The notes beneath the pieces were generated by a model. It was given only the letters and a program-made list of their open reading frames with translations, ran no database searches and was not told where the DNA came from. A stretch of DNA of 64,000 nucleotides, from the NCBI RefSeq assembly GCF_024642085.1, contig NZ_JAHEBV010000010.1:33208-97207 (forward strand). Direction: 5' to 3'. The stretch is from Novosphingobium sp. (lineage in GTDB: Bacteria; Pseudomonadota; Alphaproteobacteria; Sphingomonadales; Sphingomonadaceae). Positions 25,801-34,810 of this stretch are shown in pieces (position 1 is the first letter of the stretch; the number at the start of each line of letters is the position of its first letter). A program made the position numbers and the translations under genes.

Positions 25801-28800
25801 ATCGTTGCCAAAATTGACGTTGATCTGGCCGCGGAAACTGGCTTCGCTGGACAGCGGGCCATCCAAATCGCCCGAGTTGGCATCGATGTCCCCGGTGCCG
25901 GATGCTGGATTGCTGCTGGCAAGACCATCATCGTCAACCGCAGCGCCGACGGCGGGCGGGTTGGGTACCGAATCCGCCAGTAGCGTGATGGTCGCAGTAG
26001 CCATCGACGGATCGCCGTCTCGGTCAGTGATCGTGTACTGGAACGTGATCGTTCCGGTTTCGCCTGCACCGGGAGTGTAGGTAAAGGTGCCGTTGCCATT
26101 ATTGATCAGAGTGCCACTCGCAGCGCCAAGGCCGTTGTGCAGCGATCCCGGCACGAGAGCCACGCTGGTCGCCAGGGTTCCATCGGCGCCGCGCTCGTCG
26201 TTGGTGAAGACGTTGATTGTCACAGGTGCATTCTCAAGCCCCTGAATGGCGCTGTCATCATGCGCCGATGGGGTGTCATCGTTGATGGTGACACTGAAGG
26301 TCCCGGTCGCCGAAGCGCGGTCACCATCGGCGTCCACTGCTTGAACGATACCGGTGAAGCTCAGGACAAGGTTGTTTTCGTCCAGCCCCTGGGCATGATC
26401 AATCGGGCCCAGCAGGGTGAAGGTCCATCCGCCGGTGGAGGAATTGAGACTGAGAGTGAATACCGGCGAAGCACCTGCCGTTGCAGTCAGCACGTTGCCC
26501 GCGATCGCATAGGTGATCGCCACGCCGCCTGAAGAGAGCGCGGGCAGGCCCGTGGTGGTGGTTAGCAGATACTGCGGCGCGGTGTCCGCCCCGCCAGAGA
26601 ACAACCCTACGACCGACCCTGTTGCAACGGTGGTTGCCGCAATGTCACCGGTACCGCCCGCGATTCCGCCGGAAAGGCCGCCATCTTCGTCAACCGAACC
26701 CGACGTTGTGCCTGTGGTAGCAATCGGGCTGTCGTCTTCGATCGAAACGGTAATGGTTGTCGGGCTGGAAACGGTGCCGTCGGAAACATTTACCGGCACG
26801 GTCAGCGCCAGGCTGTCCTCGACCGCGTTATTGGGATGATCGATGTGGCCCAGCAGCGTCACGGTGTAGTTACCTGAACCATCAATGGTGACGGTGATAA
26901 CCGGGATGCCGCCTGCCGTACCTGTAAGCGAACCTGTGCCGCTGCCAGTCCAGACAACCGCAACGCCGCCCGACGTAAGGCCCGGCGTGGGCGTTCCCAG
27001 CGTGTAGAACAGTGTATCGCCATCGACATCGGTAGCGATGATCACACCCGTGCCAACTGTGCTGTTGGTCGTATCGGTGTTGCCGACATCATCCGGGTTG
27101 CCCAGCGGCAGGCCTTCTTCGGAGACGGCGGTTGTTCCGGGGTTTACGCTCGGTGCATCATTGGTGCCATCTATCCGGATCGTCAGGGTCGCGGTGGTCT
27201 TGTCACCATCGCGGTCGGTGATCTGATAGGTAAATATCTCTGTCAGGAATTCGCCTGTATCAAGTGCCTGGACCGCCGCCTTGGTGTTATCAAGCGTGTA
27301 GGTATACTGGCCATCGGATCCCAGGATCAGCGAGCCGTAGGTGCCTGCAAGCGACACACCGACGGTGCCGGAAGTAGCGCCGAACGCTATGCCCGTCACA
27401 GGGCCGGTGAGCGGTTCGCCATCGGCGCCGATCGAATCCTTGACCCCGTCAGTAGCGTTCAAGTCACTACCGCCGCTGCCCGTGAAGACATTTCCGTCCG
27501 CCACACTGGGTCCATCTTCCGTGACGGTGTCGGTATCATCAAAGGCAAGCGGCGTGTCGTCGTTGACAACGATGAGCAACTGACCTGGCGCTTTGTCGAG
27601 ATCGCCGTCGGTCACAACATAGTTGAGCGTAAAAGACAGATTTTCTTCAATTGTGCCGATGGTCGGATGCAACACCGGCGCATTCTGGGTGACGGTGTAA
27701 GCCCCGCTAACAGCGTTAAGCGTAACCGTCGCAACGGTCACGAAGCTGCCGCCTTGGTTCTGCTGGACCAGAATGTTTGAACCCGCTGCCACGTACTGGA
27801 AGCCGGCCGGTGCGCCAGTGGTCAGGAAAGCGAGCGTGCCGCCGTCATTGCCATAAGTGTGCGAAAGCGTGCCGGCGGTGAACTGCACTGCGCCGGTATC
27901 GCCGTCACCGCCTGGATTTCCGTTTGCCAGCGCATCGTCGTTGAGGAACACGGTCAGGTTGCTGCCGGCACTTGGCGCATCGTCCACAAACTGCAGGTGA
28001 TCGCCGATGCCGATTGTCGCGGGAACGCTGTCACCGTCGCGGTCGGTGACTGTCTGGGTCAGACTGATCAGGTCTGCCGCAAGGGTTTCGACATCATTCG
28101 GCCCTGTGTTTGGATCGTGATAAACTGCGCGCAGCTGGTCTAACGTTACCGCGCCGGTGGAATTGACCGAAACCTGGAAGACCAGATCGTTGCTGGCAGT
28201 CCGGCCTTCCACTACCCCGCCGACCAGAGACAGCGTGACAGCTTGACCTGACAGCGTATCGATCAAGCCGCTGGGACCCGAAACAACCGACAGCGCATAA
28301 GCGATGCCGCCGCCAACAGCAGCACCGTCTGCACCGAAGTGCGGTGTAAAAACTGTGCTGAAATCAGCCGTGTCATTGGTGCCCAGAGCCGTTTCATCGA
28401 CTGTGAGCGTGGGAATAACGCCTGTTGCTGTCGGTGCCGGAGTGTCGTCGTTGACGTTGATCGTCAGTACGCCGGCCGCACTGTCGAGATCGGCGTCGGT
28501 TACGCTGTAGGCCAGCGTGAAGACCGTACCGTTTTCGTCGGCACCGCTGGCATGCATGATCGGCGCAAGCTGGGTAACGGTATAGGCGCCCGTCCCTTCT
28601 GCCAGAGTAATCGCCACTACCTTGACCGCGCCCTGGAAAACATCGATCCCGGTGCCGTTGGCAACATAGCTGAAGCCGGCGGGTGCACCGGTCGTCGCCA
28701 AAGCCCAGGTCAGCGCACCGTCGCCGCCTGATCCGGCCAGTGTGCCGGCCGTGTTGGCGGTATCAGGATCAACATCGCCGATGCCGCCCGGATTGCCGCC

Positions 28801-31800
28801 CCCAAGAGCATCGTCATCAAGCTGAATCAGCGCATTGGGGCCGGTGATCGGCGCCGCATCCTGCAACGTGATCTTCAACGTGGCGGTTGCGGCATCGCCG
28901 TCGCCGTCTTTGAGAGTGTAGGTAAACACATCCTGTGCATTGATCGGGCCAGTGCCGGAGCGGACGTAAGAATATGATCCATCAATGTTGAGCGTCAGAG
29001 TGCCAAACTCGCCAGCGACCACAAAATCACCATTGGTGTCAAACGCGGTGTCGCTGTTGGCGGGCACGTTGTTGCTCGCCACGCCTGCAACCGCGCCGCC
29101 ATCTGCGCCCGGGAAATCCTTGCCGTTGTCGCTGTCACCAGCATCTCCGGGCGCATCGTCGGTCAGGACATTGCCGGTAGCCGGACCGGTAGCCCCGGCC
29201 AGAAGCGCATCGGTATCATCGGCAGCAATTGGCGTGTCATCGTTGACGTTGATCGTCAGTACGCCGGCCGCACTGTCGAGATCGGCGTCGGTTACGCTGT
29301 AGGCCAGCGTGAAGACCGTACCGTTTTCGTCGGCACCGCTGGCATGCATGATCGGCGCAAGCTGGGTAACGGTATAGGCGCCCGTCCCTTCTGCCAGAGT
29401 AATCGCCACTACCTTGACCGCGCCCTGGAAAACATCGATCCCGGTGCCGTTGGCAACATAGCTGAAGCCGGCGGGTGCACCGGTCGTCGCCAAAGCCCAG
29501 GTCAGCGCACCGTCGCCGCCTGATCCGGCCAGTGTGCCGGCCGTGTTGGCGGTATCAGGATCAACATCGCCGATGCCGCCCGGATTGCCGCCCCCAAGAG
29601 CATCGTCATCAAGCTGAATGAGCGCATTGGGGCCGGTGATCGGACGCGCGTCTTCGATCAGGATTGTCAGCGTTGCAGTCGTGGTATCGCCGTCGCCATC
29701 CGTCAGGGTATACGTAAATACATCCTGCGAATTGCCCGGAGCGCCGGAATAGCGGGTATACGTATAGTTGCCGTCCGCATCCAGCGTCAGTTCGCCAAAC
29801 TGGCCCTGGGTGACCCCGCCAATCGAACCCGCACCGCTAAACCCGGTAATCGCCGTCACTGCGCCCCCGGTTGCCGGACCGTCAGCACCGACCATGTCGG
29901 CTCCCGCCGGATCGCCATCGCTGCCGGCGCCGGTCAGGACGTTGCCCGACGCGGTAGTGGCTCCGGTCAGCAGCGCATCGGTGTCATCGGCGGCAATCGG
30001 GGTATCATCGTTTACATTGATCGTCAGTGAGCCTGGCGCACTGTCGCCGTCGGCGTCAGTGACGGTGTAGCTCAGCGCAAAGCCCAAGCTGTTTTCATCA
30101 AGTCCCGCAGGATGACTGATCGGTGCGTTTTGTGAAACAGCATAAGCGCCCGTCGTACTGTCGAGAGTAACGGTCAGGACCAGGGTTGTACCTTGACGCA
30201 CTTCGACCAGCCCCGCATTGACCACGGTCGAAGTGAAGCCAGCAGGCAGGCCTACACCGGTTAAGGCCCAGGTCAGCGCACCGTCGCCGCCCGATCCGGC
30301 CAGGGTGCCTGCCGTGTTAGCGGTGTCGGGATCCACATCGCCGATGCCGCCAGGATTGCCATTATCGCGCGCATCGTCATCGAGCAAAACAATCGCGTTG
30401 CGGCCGGTAATCGGCGCAGCATCCTGCACGGTTATCGTCAGCGTGGCGGTTGCGGTGTCACCGTCGCCATCGGTCAGGGTATAGGTGAAGCTATCGGTCG
30501 CATCGATCGGCCCGGTGCCGTTGCGGACATAGCTGTAGCTGCCGTCCACATTGAGCGTCAGGGTGCCGAACTCGCCGACGACCAACAGATCGCCGTTGGC
30601 GTCCTGCATGTTGTCACTGTTGGCGGGCACGTTGTTGCTGCTAACCGCTGTAACGCTGCCGCCATCCGCGCCCGGGAAATCCTTGCCGTTGTCGGTGTCA
30701 CCCGCATCGCCGGGCGCAGCGTCGGTCAGAACGTTGCCGGTAGCAGGTCCAATCGCTCCGGCCAGCAGGGCATCGGTATCAGCGGCGGCCGACGGAGCAT
30801 CATCGACGAATTGCAGAAGTGAGCCAATGCCGGCTGAGGCGGCGGCGCTGTCGCCATCACCATCGGTCACCGTCTGCGTCAGAGTCACCAGGTTCGCACC
30901 GATCGAGGTGATATCGTCAGGACCAAGATCGGGAATGTGGACAACGGCGCGGCTCTGGTCGAGCGTCACGTTGCCGCCCGCATCAACCGCAACCGTAAAG
31001 ACAAGTAACCCGCCGGTGGTGCGTCCTTCGACGACAGCACCGTTCAACGACAGAACGACTGTTTGCCCCGACAATGTATCGACCAGCCCGCTAGGCCCTG
31101 CGGCCACGCCGAGGGCGTAAGTGATGCCGCCGCCCGCAGCCGCGCCATCGGCGCCAAAGCTGTGCGCGAACAGTGTACTGAGATTCTGGACCGAATTGAC
31201 TGCAAAATTGCTCTCATCAACGACCAGCGCGGCGGCCTCGCCATTGGCGGCAACCGTCGGCGTATCGTCGTCGACGTTGATCGTCAGCGTTCCGGTCGCC
31301 GGATCACCGTCGACGTCTGTGACAGTGTAGCTGATCGCGAAGACCTGATTATTTTCATCACCGCCAGCGGGGTGCGCAATCGGGGCAATCTGCGCGACGG
31401 TATAGGTACCAGTTGAAGGGTTGAGCGTCACGGTCATGACTAGTGTCGAACCCTGCAACACGTTAAGCCCGTTCGCCGTTGCGACATAGCTGAAGCCCGC
31501 CGGTGCCCCGCTAGTGACCAGCGCCCAGGTCAGCGCGCCGTCGCCGCCCGATCCGCCAAGCGTTCCGGTCAGGTTTGCGTTGTCGGGGCTGTCATCGCCC
31601 GTACCGCCCGGATTTCCGCCCGCCAATGCGTCATCGTCGAGCAGAACCACGGCGTTTTCGCCAGAGCGCGGCACAGCGTCGGCGATGGTTATGGTCAGCG
31701 TCGATGTTGCCACGTCACCATCGGCATCGCGGATGGAATAGGTGAAAGTATCGGTTACTCCACCTGGCGTGCCCGCACTGCGAAGATAGGTGTAGTTGCC

Positions 31801-32940
31801 GGCCGAATCGAGCGACAATACACCATAATGACCTTGCGTAGTCCCGCCGACGGTTCCGGCTCCGCCGAAACCGCTGATCGAAGCGAGCACCAGACCGCCG
31901 TCTGCACCGACTGAATCCTTGCCATTATCACTATCACCAGCATCGCCGGCACTGGCGTCGGTCAGGATGTTGCCAGTAGCCGGGCCAAACTCGCCTGCCG
32001 CGATAGTGTCAGTGTCCGGGTTTGCAACCGGGGTATCATCATCGACATTGATGCCGAGAGTACCTGAAGCGGTATCGCCGTCGATGTCGGTGACAGCATA
32101 GGTAAGCGTAAACGCTTGGTTGTTCTCATCCCCGCCCGCTCCATGCGCGATCGGTGCGATCTGGGTAACGTTGTAAGCCCCGGTCGCTGCGTTCAGGGTC
32201 ACCACCAGGATTTTGGTTTCACCCTGGAAGATGTCGATGCCCGTGCCATTGGCGACATAGCTGAAACCAGTCGGCGCGCCGCTGGTCGACAGCGACCAGG
32301 TAAGCGCGCCGTCACCGCTCGAAGCGGACAGCGTGCCGGCAGTATTGACGCCATCGGCATCATCGCCGGTTCCGCCGGGATTGCCGCCGGCCAGGGCATC
32401 GTCATCCAGTTGCACATCAGCATTGGGGCCGGTAATCGGCTTGCGATCGGCGGCAGGAAAAATCTCGCGGACACGCGGCTGAGGGAAATTGAGTTCGGTA
32501 TACGGCAGCAGATTGCCGATCTTGTAGGCATCCTGGATCGAACCGACCGGTACGGCAAAATTGCCCCCTGAACTGCGAATGGCGCCTGCCGCGGGCTCAG
32601 GCTCGTTACCGATAAGCAAGGCAGCGAGGTTCAGCGGAGGAACGGCAACGCCTTGGGCTACGATCTGGGGCACGAAAACTGCCCCGTCGACAATCACGTA
32701 GGTTCGCCCGTCGCTGGTCTGGATGATCAGGTCGCGCCCTCGCACAGTGATATCGTCAAGCGACACACCATCCGGCAACACAACCGTATTGTTGGCATCT
32801 GCGATCAGAGGGATTCCGCCACTGCGCACGGCGGCGGTTGCCGCGGCTGCCAGTTCGGGAAGCGCCTGCGCCAAAGCGGCGCTGTCCAGCGCGGTTTCGT
32901 TGGCGGTGTTTCGCGTGCCTTCGTAGTCCATGGCCGTCAT
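22846..32940 (-). CDS. giant type I secreted repetitive adhesin (LapA/BapA-like)
   Basis: A 3364-residue surface adhesin. Residues 1-150 form an N-terminal retention-type module (PDGVSLDDITVRGRDL, VIVDGAVFVPQI) with a PAAG dialanine site at 116-119, the sort of site cut by LapG. From about 175 on, T1SS-143/DUF5801 repeats (LDDDALAGGNPGG ... VNDDTP, about 130 residues each, at least six clear copies) alternate with VCBS/cadherin-like units carrying GADGG and YTLTDGDGDT. Near the C-terminus are Ca-binding EF-hand-like loops (DLNGDGIHYL, DANGSGSVDNG, DSNHDGMLDAQD) and an Ala-rich tail with the uncleaved secretion signal. I find no RTX nonapeptide block and no cysteine. The ATG at 32940 has AAGAGAG 5 bases upstream. 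ompA, tolC, ABC, sleB and hlyD genes follow in the same direction. Confidence 0.93.
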   Translation of the reverse strand: MTAMDYEGTRNTANETALDSAALAQALPELAAAATAAVRSGGIPLIADANNTVVLPDGVSLDDITVRGRDLIIQTSDGRTYVIVDGAVFVPQIVAQGVAVPPLNLAALLIGNEPEPAAGAIRSSGGNFAVPVGSIQDAYKIGNLLPYTELNFPQPRVREIFPAADRKPITGPNADVQLDDDALAGGNPGGTGDDADGVNTAGTLSASSGDGALTWSLSTSGAPTGFSYVANGTGIDIFQGETKILVVTLNAATGAYNVTQIAPIAHGAGGDENNQAFTLTYAVTDIDGDTASGTLGINVDDDTPVANPDTDTIAAGEFGPATGNILTDASAGDAGDSDNGKDSVGADGGLVLASISGFGGAGTVGGTTQGHYGVLSLDSAGNYTYLRSAGTPGGVTDTFTYSIRDADGDVATSTLTITIADAVPRSGENAVVLLDDDALAGGNPGGTGDDSPDNANLTGTLGGSGGDGALTWALVTSGAPAGFSYVATANGLNVLQGSTLVMTVTLNPSTGTYTVAQIAPIAHPAGGDENNQVFAISYTVTDVDGDPATGTLTINVDDDTPTVAANGEAAALVVDESNFAVNSVQNLSTLFAHSFGADGAAAGGGITYALGVAAGPSGLVDTLSGQTVVLSLNGAVVEGRTTGGLLVFTVAVDAGGNVTLDQSRAVVHIPDLGPDDITSIGANLVTLTQTVTDGDGDSAAASAGIGSLLQFVDDAPSAAADTDALLAGAIGPATGNVLTDAAPGDAGDTDNGKDFPGADGGSVTAVSSNNVPANSDNMQDANGDLLVVGEFGTLTLNVDGSYSYVRNGTGPIDATDSFTYTLTDGDGDTATATLTITVQDAAPITGRNAIVLLDDDARDNGNPGGIGDVDPDTANTAGTLAGSGGDGALTWALTGVGLPAGFTSTVVNAGLVEVRQGTTLVLTVTLDSTTGAYAVSQNAPISHPAGLDENSLGFALSYTVTDADGDSAPGSLTINVNDDTPIAADDTDALLTGATTASGNVLTGAGSDGDPAGADMVGADGPATGGAVTAITGFSGAGSIGGVTQGQFGELTLDADGNYTYTRYSGAPGNSQDVFTYTLTDGDGDTTTATLTILIEDARPITGPNALIQLDDDALGGGNPGGIGDVDPDTANTAGTLAGSGGDGALTWALATTGAPAGFSYVANGTGIDVFQGAVKVVAITLAEGTGAYTVTQLAPIMHASGADENGTVFTLAYSVTDADLDSAAGVLTINVNDDTPIAADDTDALLAGATGPATGNVLTDDAPGDAGDSDNGKDFPGADGGAVAGVASNNVPANSDTAFDTNGDFVVAGEFGTLTLNIDGSYSYVRSGTGPINAQDVFTYTLKDGDGDAATATLKITLQDAAPITGPNALIQLDDDALGGGNPGGIGDVDPDTANTAGTLAGSGGDGALTWALATTGAPAGFSYVANGTGIDVFQGAVKVVAITLAEGTGAYTVTQLAPIMHASGADENGTVFTLAYSVTDADLDSAAGVLTINVNDDTPAPTATGVIPTLTVDETALGTNDTADFSTVFTPHFGADGAAVGGGIAYALSVVSGPSGLIDTLSGQAVTLSLVGGVVEGRTASNDLVFQVSVNSTGAVTLDQLRAVYHDPNTGPNDVETLAADLISLTQTVTDRDGDSVPATIGIGDHLQFVDDAPSAGSNLTVFLNDDALANGNPGGDGDTGAVQFTAGTLSHTYGNDGGTLAFLTTGAPAGFQYVAAGSNILVQQNQGGSFVTVATVTLNAVSGAYTVTQNAPVLHPTIGTIEENLSFTLNYVVTDGDLDKAPGQLLIVVNDDTPLAFDDTDTVTEDGPSVADGNVFTGSGGSDLNATDGVKDSIGADGEPLTGPVTGIAFGATSGTVGVSLAGTYGSLILGSDGQYTYTLDNTKAAVQALDTGEFLTEIFTYQITDRDGDKTTATLTIRIDGTNDAPSVNPGTTAVSEEGLPLGNPDDVGNTDTTNSTVGTGVIIATDVDGDTLFYTLGTPTPGLTSGGVAVVWTGSGTGSLTGTAGGIPVITVTIDGSGNYTVTLLGHIDHPNNAVEDSLALTVPVNVSDGTVSSPTTITVSIEDDSPIATTGTTSGSVDEDGGLSGGIAGGTGDIAATTVATGSVVGLFSGGADTAPQYLLTTTTGLPALSSGGVAITYAIAGNVLTATAGASPVFTLSLNSSTGGWTFTLLGPIDHAQGLDENNLVLSFTGIVQAVDADGDRASATGTFSVTINDDTPSAHDDSAIQGLENAPVTINVFTNDERGADGTLATSVALVPGSLHNGLGAASGTLINNGNGTFTYTPGAGETGTITFQYTITDRDGDPSMATATITLLADSVPNPPAVGAAVDDDGLASSNPASGTGDIDANSGDLDGPLSSEASFRGQINVNFGNDTGTVSFANLNGTLGTIGTETVNYSWNTLTNTLTATGPRGVLFTVSLTPSGAYTVTLVDNVLHTAGGNETSTSTLLNYLSTDSDGDSTTSGQMVIVFNDDMPAPTASTTQPQLTVDETILATNATASFASVFTANFGADGAAIGGGTAYTLGLNAGASGLTDTLSGQAVNLVMNGGVVEGRTAGSNLLVFTVSVNGSGDVTLDQLRAIVHSPNTGPNQAITLAADNLITLTGTFTDGDGDAATATANIGQNLTFLDDAPMLGTVQNQQTDNNPATAPAVGTLHFTPGADGAGSTMTITANVTGLTSGGHALVTNQVGSVLTAYADNDNSGTFNAGDTAVFTLSVSPNAGTSGQYTFDLITALDPTVTNVSILSNGAFGSGPSNGIEVTNSATAEKLTLVTGWAATGGFTGGEEGAWLAGGTPDMTQRTDVNGSTSGWGLANNNFDAGEFIRFDFGALNDYDGPGGYTPPVAGPYANVSYASFSFFNFGGGDKIEFVAHYTNGTTQNWVLDGATAASTLTVNSPAGTQIAWIDVYEATGSIKLNLTDIGVTSTTIDKTLPFTVTLTDGDGDPTSTGSFSVHVATGLTPLAPAAPIAIDLNGDGIHYLAADAGVSFDYDGSGTKVGTAWVDAHDGLLAIDANGSGSVDNGREIVFGGNGLTDLQGVAAIYDSNHDGMLDAQDASFAQFGVWQDSNSNGVSEAGEFKTLTELGIVSLNLTSDGQGATAANGDVTIFGTTTYIRVDGTSGNAADVAFATTSLQRQAQPAELAAMNAAATGLLAAMALDHANAAADTGLRTAAAHTADLPAVTAIAAIDVSDSAPQSASVQLAALASGKIAAMADTHGSADRGDAGLGHASQDKPADHGSDGANLAADSGKSALFAAHDAGQSAMDALLTVAAPAAVKGEMAAPAVAEAMADAAGNHAVDHLVDHFAAGAATGTEASHKAGDFALQGLLDSSVQGSGHDAGAPHLSLMQVLDHEQAAALA
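28449..28851 (-). repeat. 403-bp direct repeat, copy 1, within the adhesin gene
   Basis: Bases 28449-28851 are identical to 29241-29643 except for one base (C at 28828, G at 29620). The copies are 792 bp (264 codons) apart and in frame, encoding a complete T1SS-143 unit beginning near the IQLDDDALGGG box. Other repeats in the gene are far more diverged, so this pair is recent or kept identical by gene conversion. Confidence 0.97.
29241..29643 (-). repeat. 403-bp direct repeat, copy 2, within the adhesin gene
   Basis: Second copy of the repeat described at 28449-28851, with one mismatch at 29620. Recombination between the copies would remove or add exactly 264 codons in frame. Confidence 0.97.
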
Positions 32941-33545
32941 TCACTCTCTTCACGCTGCCGGATTGAACCGGAAGCCGGTGAAGGACGCAGAACGACAGGT
33001 ACGGACGCAGCGCTTTTGCCGCTGGCCAAAGCCAACCCAAGACGTTCTGCGACCTGTAGGGGGCGTGTGGCGCTTATCTACCGGATTTCATTATCCGAAT
33101 CGGTGGCGCGCCCTTCGCCTTGAGCACGTTTAGATCACCCGCACTCAATCCTTGCAACATTGTTAACCCAGTTTGGGAACCACGCCACCGCTAGTGTGAC
33201 TGCGACTCCACGCTTTGCAACATCGTCAATTGTGGGGCGGGCGCCCAAGCATATCCGCTATACCGACAAAATTACGCACATGTTCAATGGGATAAACGAT
33301 CAACCCGGACCATTCAGAGCTTTAACCACGAATCGCAAGCTGTTGCTTCAACACGTGCCAACCTGATCCAAAATGAGTATATTGGTGCCGCCGCGCTACC
33401 AGCTATGGAAACCATAGGCGGTTCTTTATCTCTGTAATTCAATAGCTTTCGATGATATTCGGCGCTGCCATCTTTCGCATTTGACTCTATTTGCCGAATC
33501 AGCGGACAATTCGGGAGGCCGGACTCGGCCATGGGGGACCCGATC
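32941..33545. other. 605-bp non-coding divergent region upstream of the adhesin
   Basis: The only gap over 300 bp in the window. It separates the divergent adhesin and 33546-34538 genes, is richer in A+T than its flanks from about 33120 to 33500, and holds no convincing gene. It must contain promoters for both directions and probably a long adhesin mRNA leader. A weak sigma-70-like candidate on the minus strand is TTGCAA-17 bases-TCTAAA near 33130-33158; I would not rely on it. Confidence 0.7.
32986..33051. repeat. 9-bp inverted repeat in the adhesin leader
   Basis: CGCAGAACG (32986-32994) and its complement CGTTCTGCG (33043-33051) flank 48 bases, about 45-110 bases before the adhesin ATG. 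Both arms are followed rightward by an ACAGGT-type hexamer (ACAGGT at 32995, ACCTGT at 33052). It could be a leader hairpin or a pair of operator half-sites. Confidence 0.5.
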
Positions 33546-34538
33546 ATGCCTACGATTAGTCCATCGGTTTTGTTGTTTTCCGGCCGGCCGACGTTGGGTG
33601 CGGTGGCCTTTGCTGCTTGTCTTGCAGGCGGAACGTCAACCCAGAACATGGCAGGCACGCCGCGCCCGGTCGATAATGCAACCTACGCAAAGGGCTGGCA
33701 GTATGGCGCATCTCGCGCGCCGGTTGTCGCCGTCGATGTCCTGCGCCAGCAATTGACAATGGCGCCAAGCATTGCGCCGGTTGCCAGGCTCGCCTCGGTT
33801 GCTCCCAAGCCTGATTTGCGCGCTCGCATCCAGCGTGTCGTCCGTGATCCGGTTGGCTTTCAGCCCCTTGCCATCACATCGGCTACGATAAATCCCCTGG
33901 TTGCGTCCGCACCCTCTGTCCCAGCCGGGCTTGGCAGCGATTTGGCAATATCGGCCGAGCCAGCTGTCACCGCGGCAGTGATTGCCAATCCTGCCGCGCC
34001 AATCGCGGAAGTTGCGGTTCCGATCGCGGACCTCGTCAATCCCGTATCCACGTCTGCGGTTGGGTCAGCCCCGGCTATCGCAGCGTATGTGCCGCCGCCG
34101 GCCCTGGTCGCTACGCCAGCGCCGCTCAAGATCGTATCATCGCCCGAACTGCGCCATTTCGATCTGGCCGCTTTTCGCAAACCTGCGGTCAAGCCAGGAG
34201 CGCTTGCCGGCAGCCGCAAAGGCGCTGTTCTTGCTGCCAAAACGTCGCTTAAATCCCGCCTGGTCGACGATATCATATTCCGCCAGACCCCAGTTTCGAT
34301 TGCTGGGCAATCCGGAGGCGAGATTACAGTACGCATAGGCCCTGATGCAAAGCCTTCCGTAAAGGTGGCAGACCTGCTGGGCCTGGTATCGGGCCGCTTG
34401 GATCCCGACACCATGGCGCGCTTTTCCCTTGCCAGTAGTGCAGGCGAATATGTCAGCTTTGCAACGCTGCGCAGTGCAGGATTCGACGTCAGTTACAACG
34501 CCGCTTACGACAGCATCGCCATCGGCGTGACGCCGTAA
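33546..34538 (+). CDS. exported protein of unknown function, divergent from the adhesin
   Basis: A 330-residue protein I cannot assign. The N-terminus is a signal sequence; FAACLAGG could be a weak lipobox with cysteine about residue 25. Residues 25-200 are rich in Ala, Pro and Val with little predicted order. Residues about 245-330 form a compact-looking domain (SGGEITVRIGPDAKPSVKVADLLGLV, split by DPDTMARF, ending near YDSIAIGV), which might be a small beta domain. The ATG at 33546 has GGGGGA 7 bases upstream, better than the in-frame ATG at 33531. It faces away from the adhesin gene across the shared 605-bp regulatory region, so a role in the adhesin system is possible but unproven. Confidence 0.72.
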   Translation: MPTISPSVLLFSGRPTLGAVAFAACLAGGTSTQNMAGTPRPVDNATYAKGWQYGASRAPVVAVDVLRQQLTMAPSIAPVARLASVAPKPDLRARIQRVVRDPVGFQPLAITSATINPLVASAPSVPAGLGSDLAISAEPAVTAAVIANPAAPIAEVAVPIADLVNPVSTSAVGSAPAIAAYVPPPALVATPAPLKIVSSPELRHFDLAAFRKPAVKPGALAGSRKGAVLAAKTSLKSRLVDDIIFRQTPVSIAGQSGGEITVRIGPDAKPSVKVADLLGLVSGRLDPDTMARFSLASSAGEYVSFATLRSAGFDVSYNAAYDSIAIGVTP

Positions 34539-34563
34539 AACGTAAGGATCGGATCTTGAAAAC

Positions 34564-34638
34564 TGGAGCGGGCGAAGGGATTCGAACCCTCGACCCCAAC
34601 CTTGGCAAGGTTGTGCTCTACCCCTGAGCTACGCCCGC
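34564..34638 (-). tRNA. tRNA-Gly (GCC)
   Basis: Complete minus-strand cloverleaf: acceptor stem GCGGGCG/CGCCCGC, D-arm TAGCTCAGGGGTAGAGCA, anticodon stem CAACC/GGTTG with loop TTGCCAA (anticodon GCC), T-arm GGGTTCGAATCCC. Discriminator U; CCA is encoded (34564-34566). Confidence 0.97.
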
Positions 34639-34810
34639 TCGAACGCCTGCAACCCGGTACCGAAACGGCGGTGGGTTTGGGGTGAGGCGCGCCGTTAGCA
34701 TCGCCCCATGGCATTGCCAAGCGCAAAAAGCGCCAATTGTCCGCCAGTGCGCTTTCTCCCTTCACAAACGCGCCCAAAACCCCACATTGGCGGTTTGTTA
34801 CGATCACGAT

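Noticed and set aside
20949..25983. Long open frames on the plus strand opposite tolC and the adhesin (up to about 440 codons)
   Set aside because: They mirror the codon periodicity of the true minus-strand genes, have no recognisable domains and no ribosome sites.
22846..32940. Repeated sequence blocks that could suggest a CRISPR array or satellite DNA
   Set aside because: The repeats are long, in frame and encode T1SS-143 and VCBS-like units of one open reading frame; there are no short palindromic repeats with unique spacers.
33160..33366. A 68-codon open frame in the adhesin leader
   Set aside because: No ribosome site, atypical composition and no recognisable sequence; it lies in the AT-richer regulatory gap.
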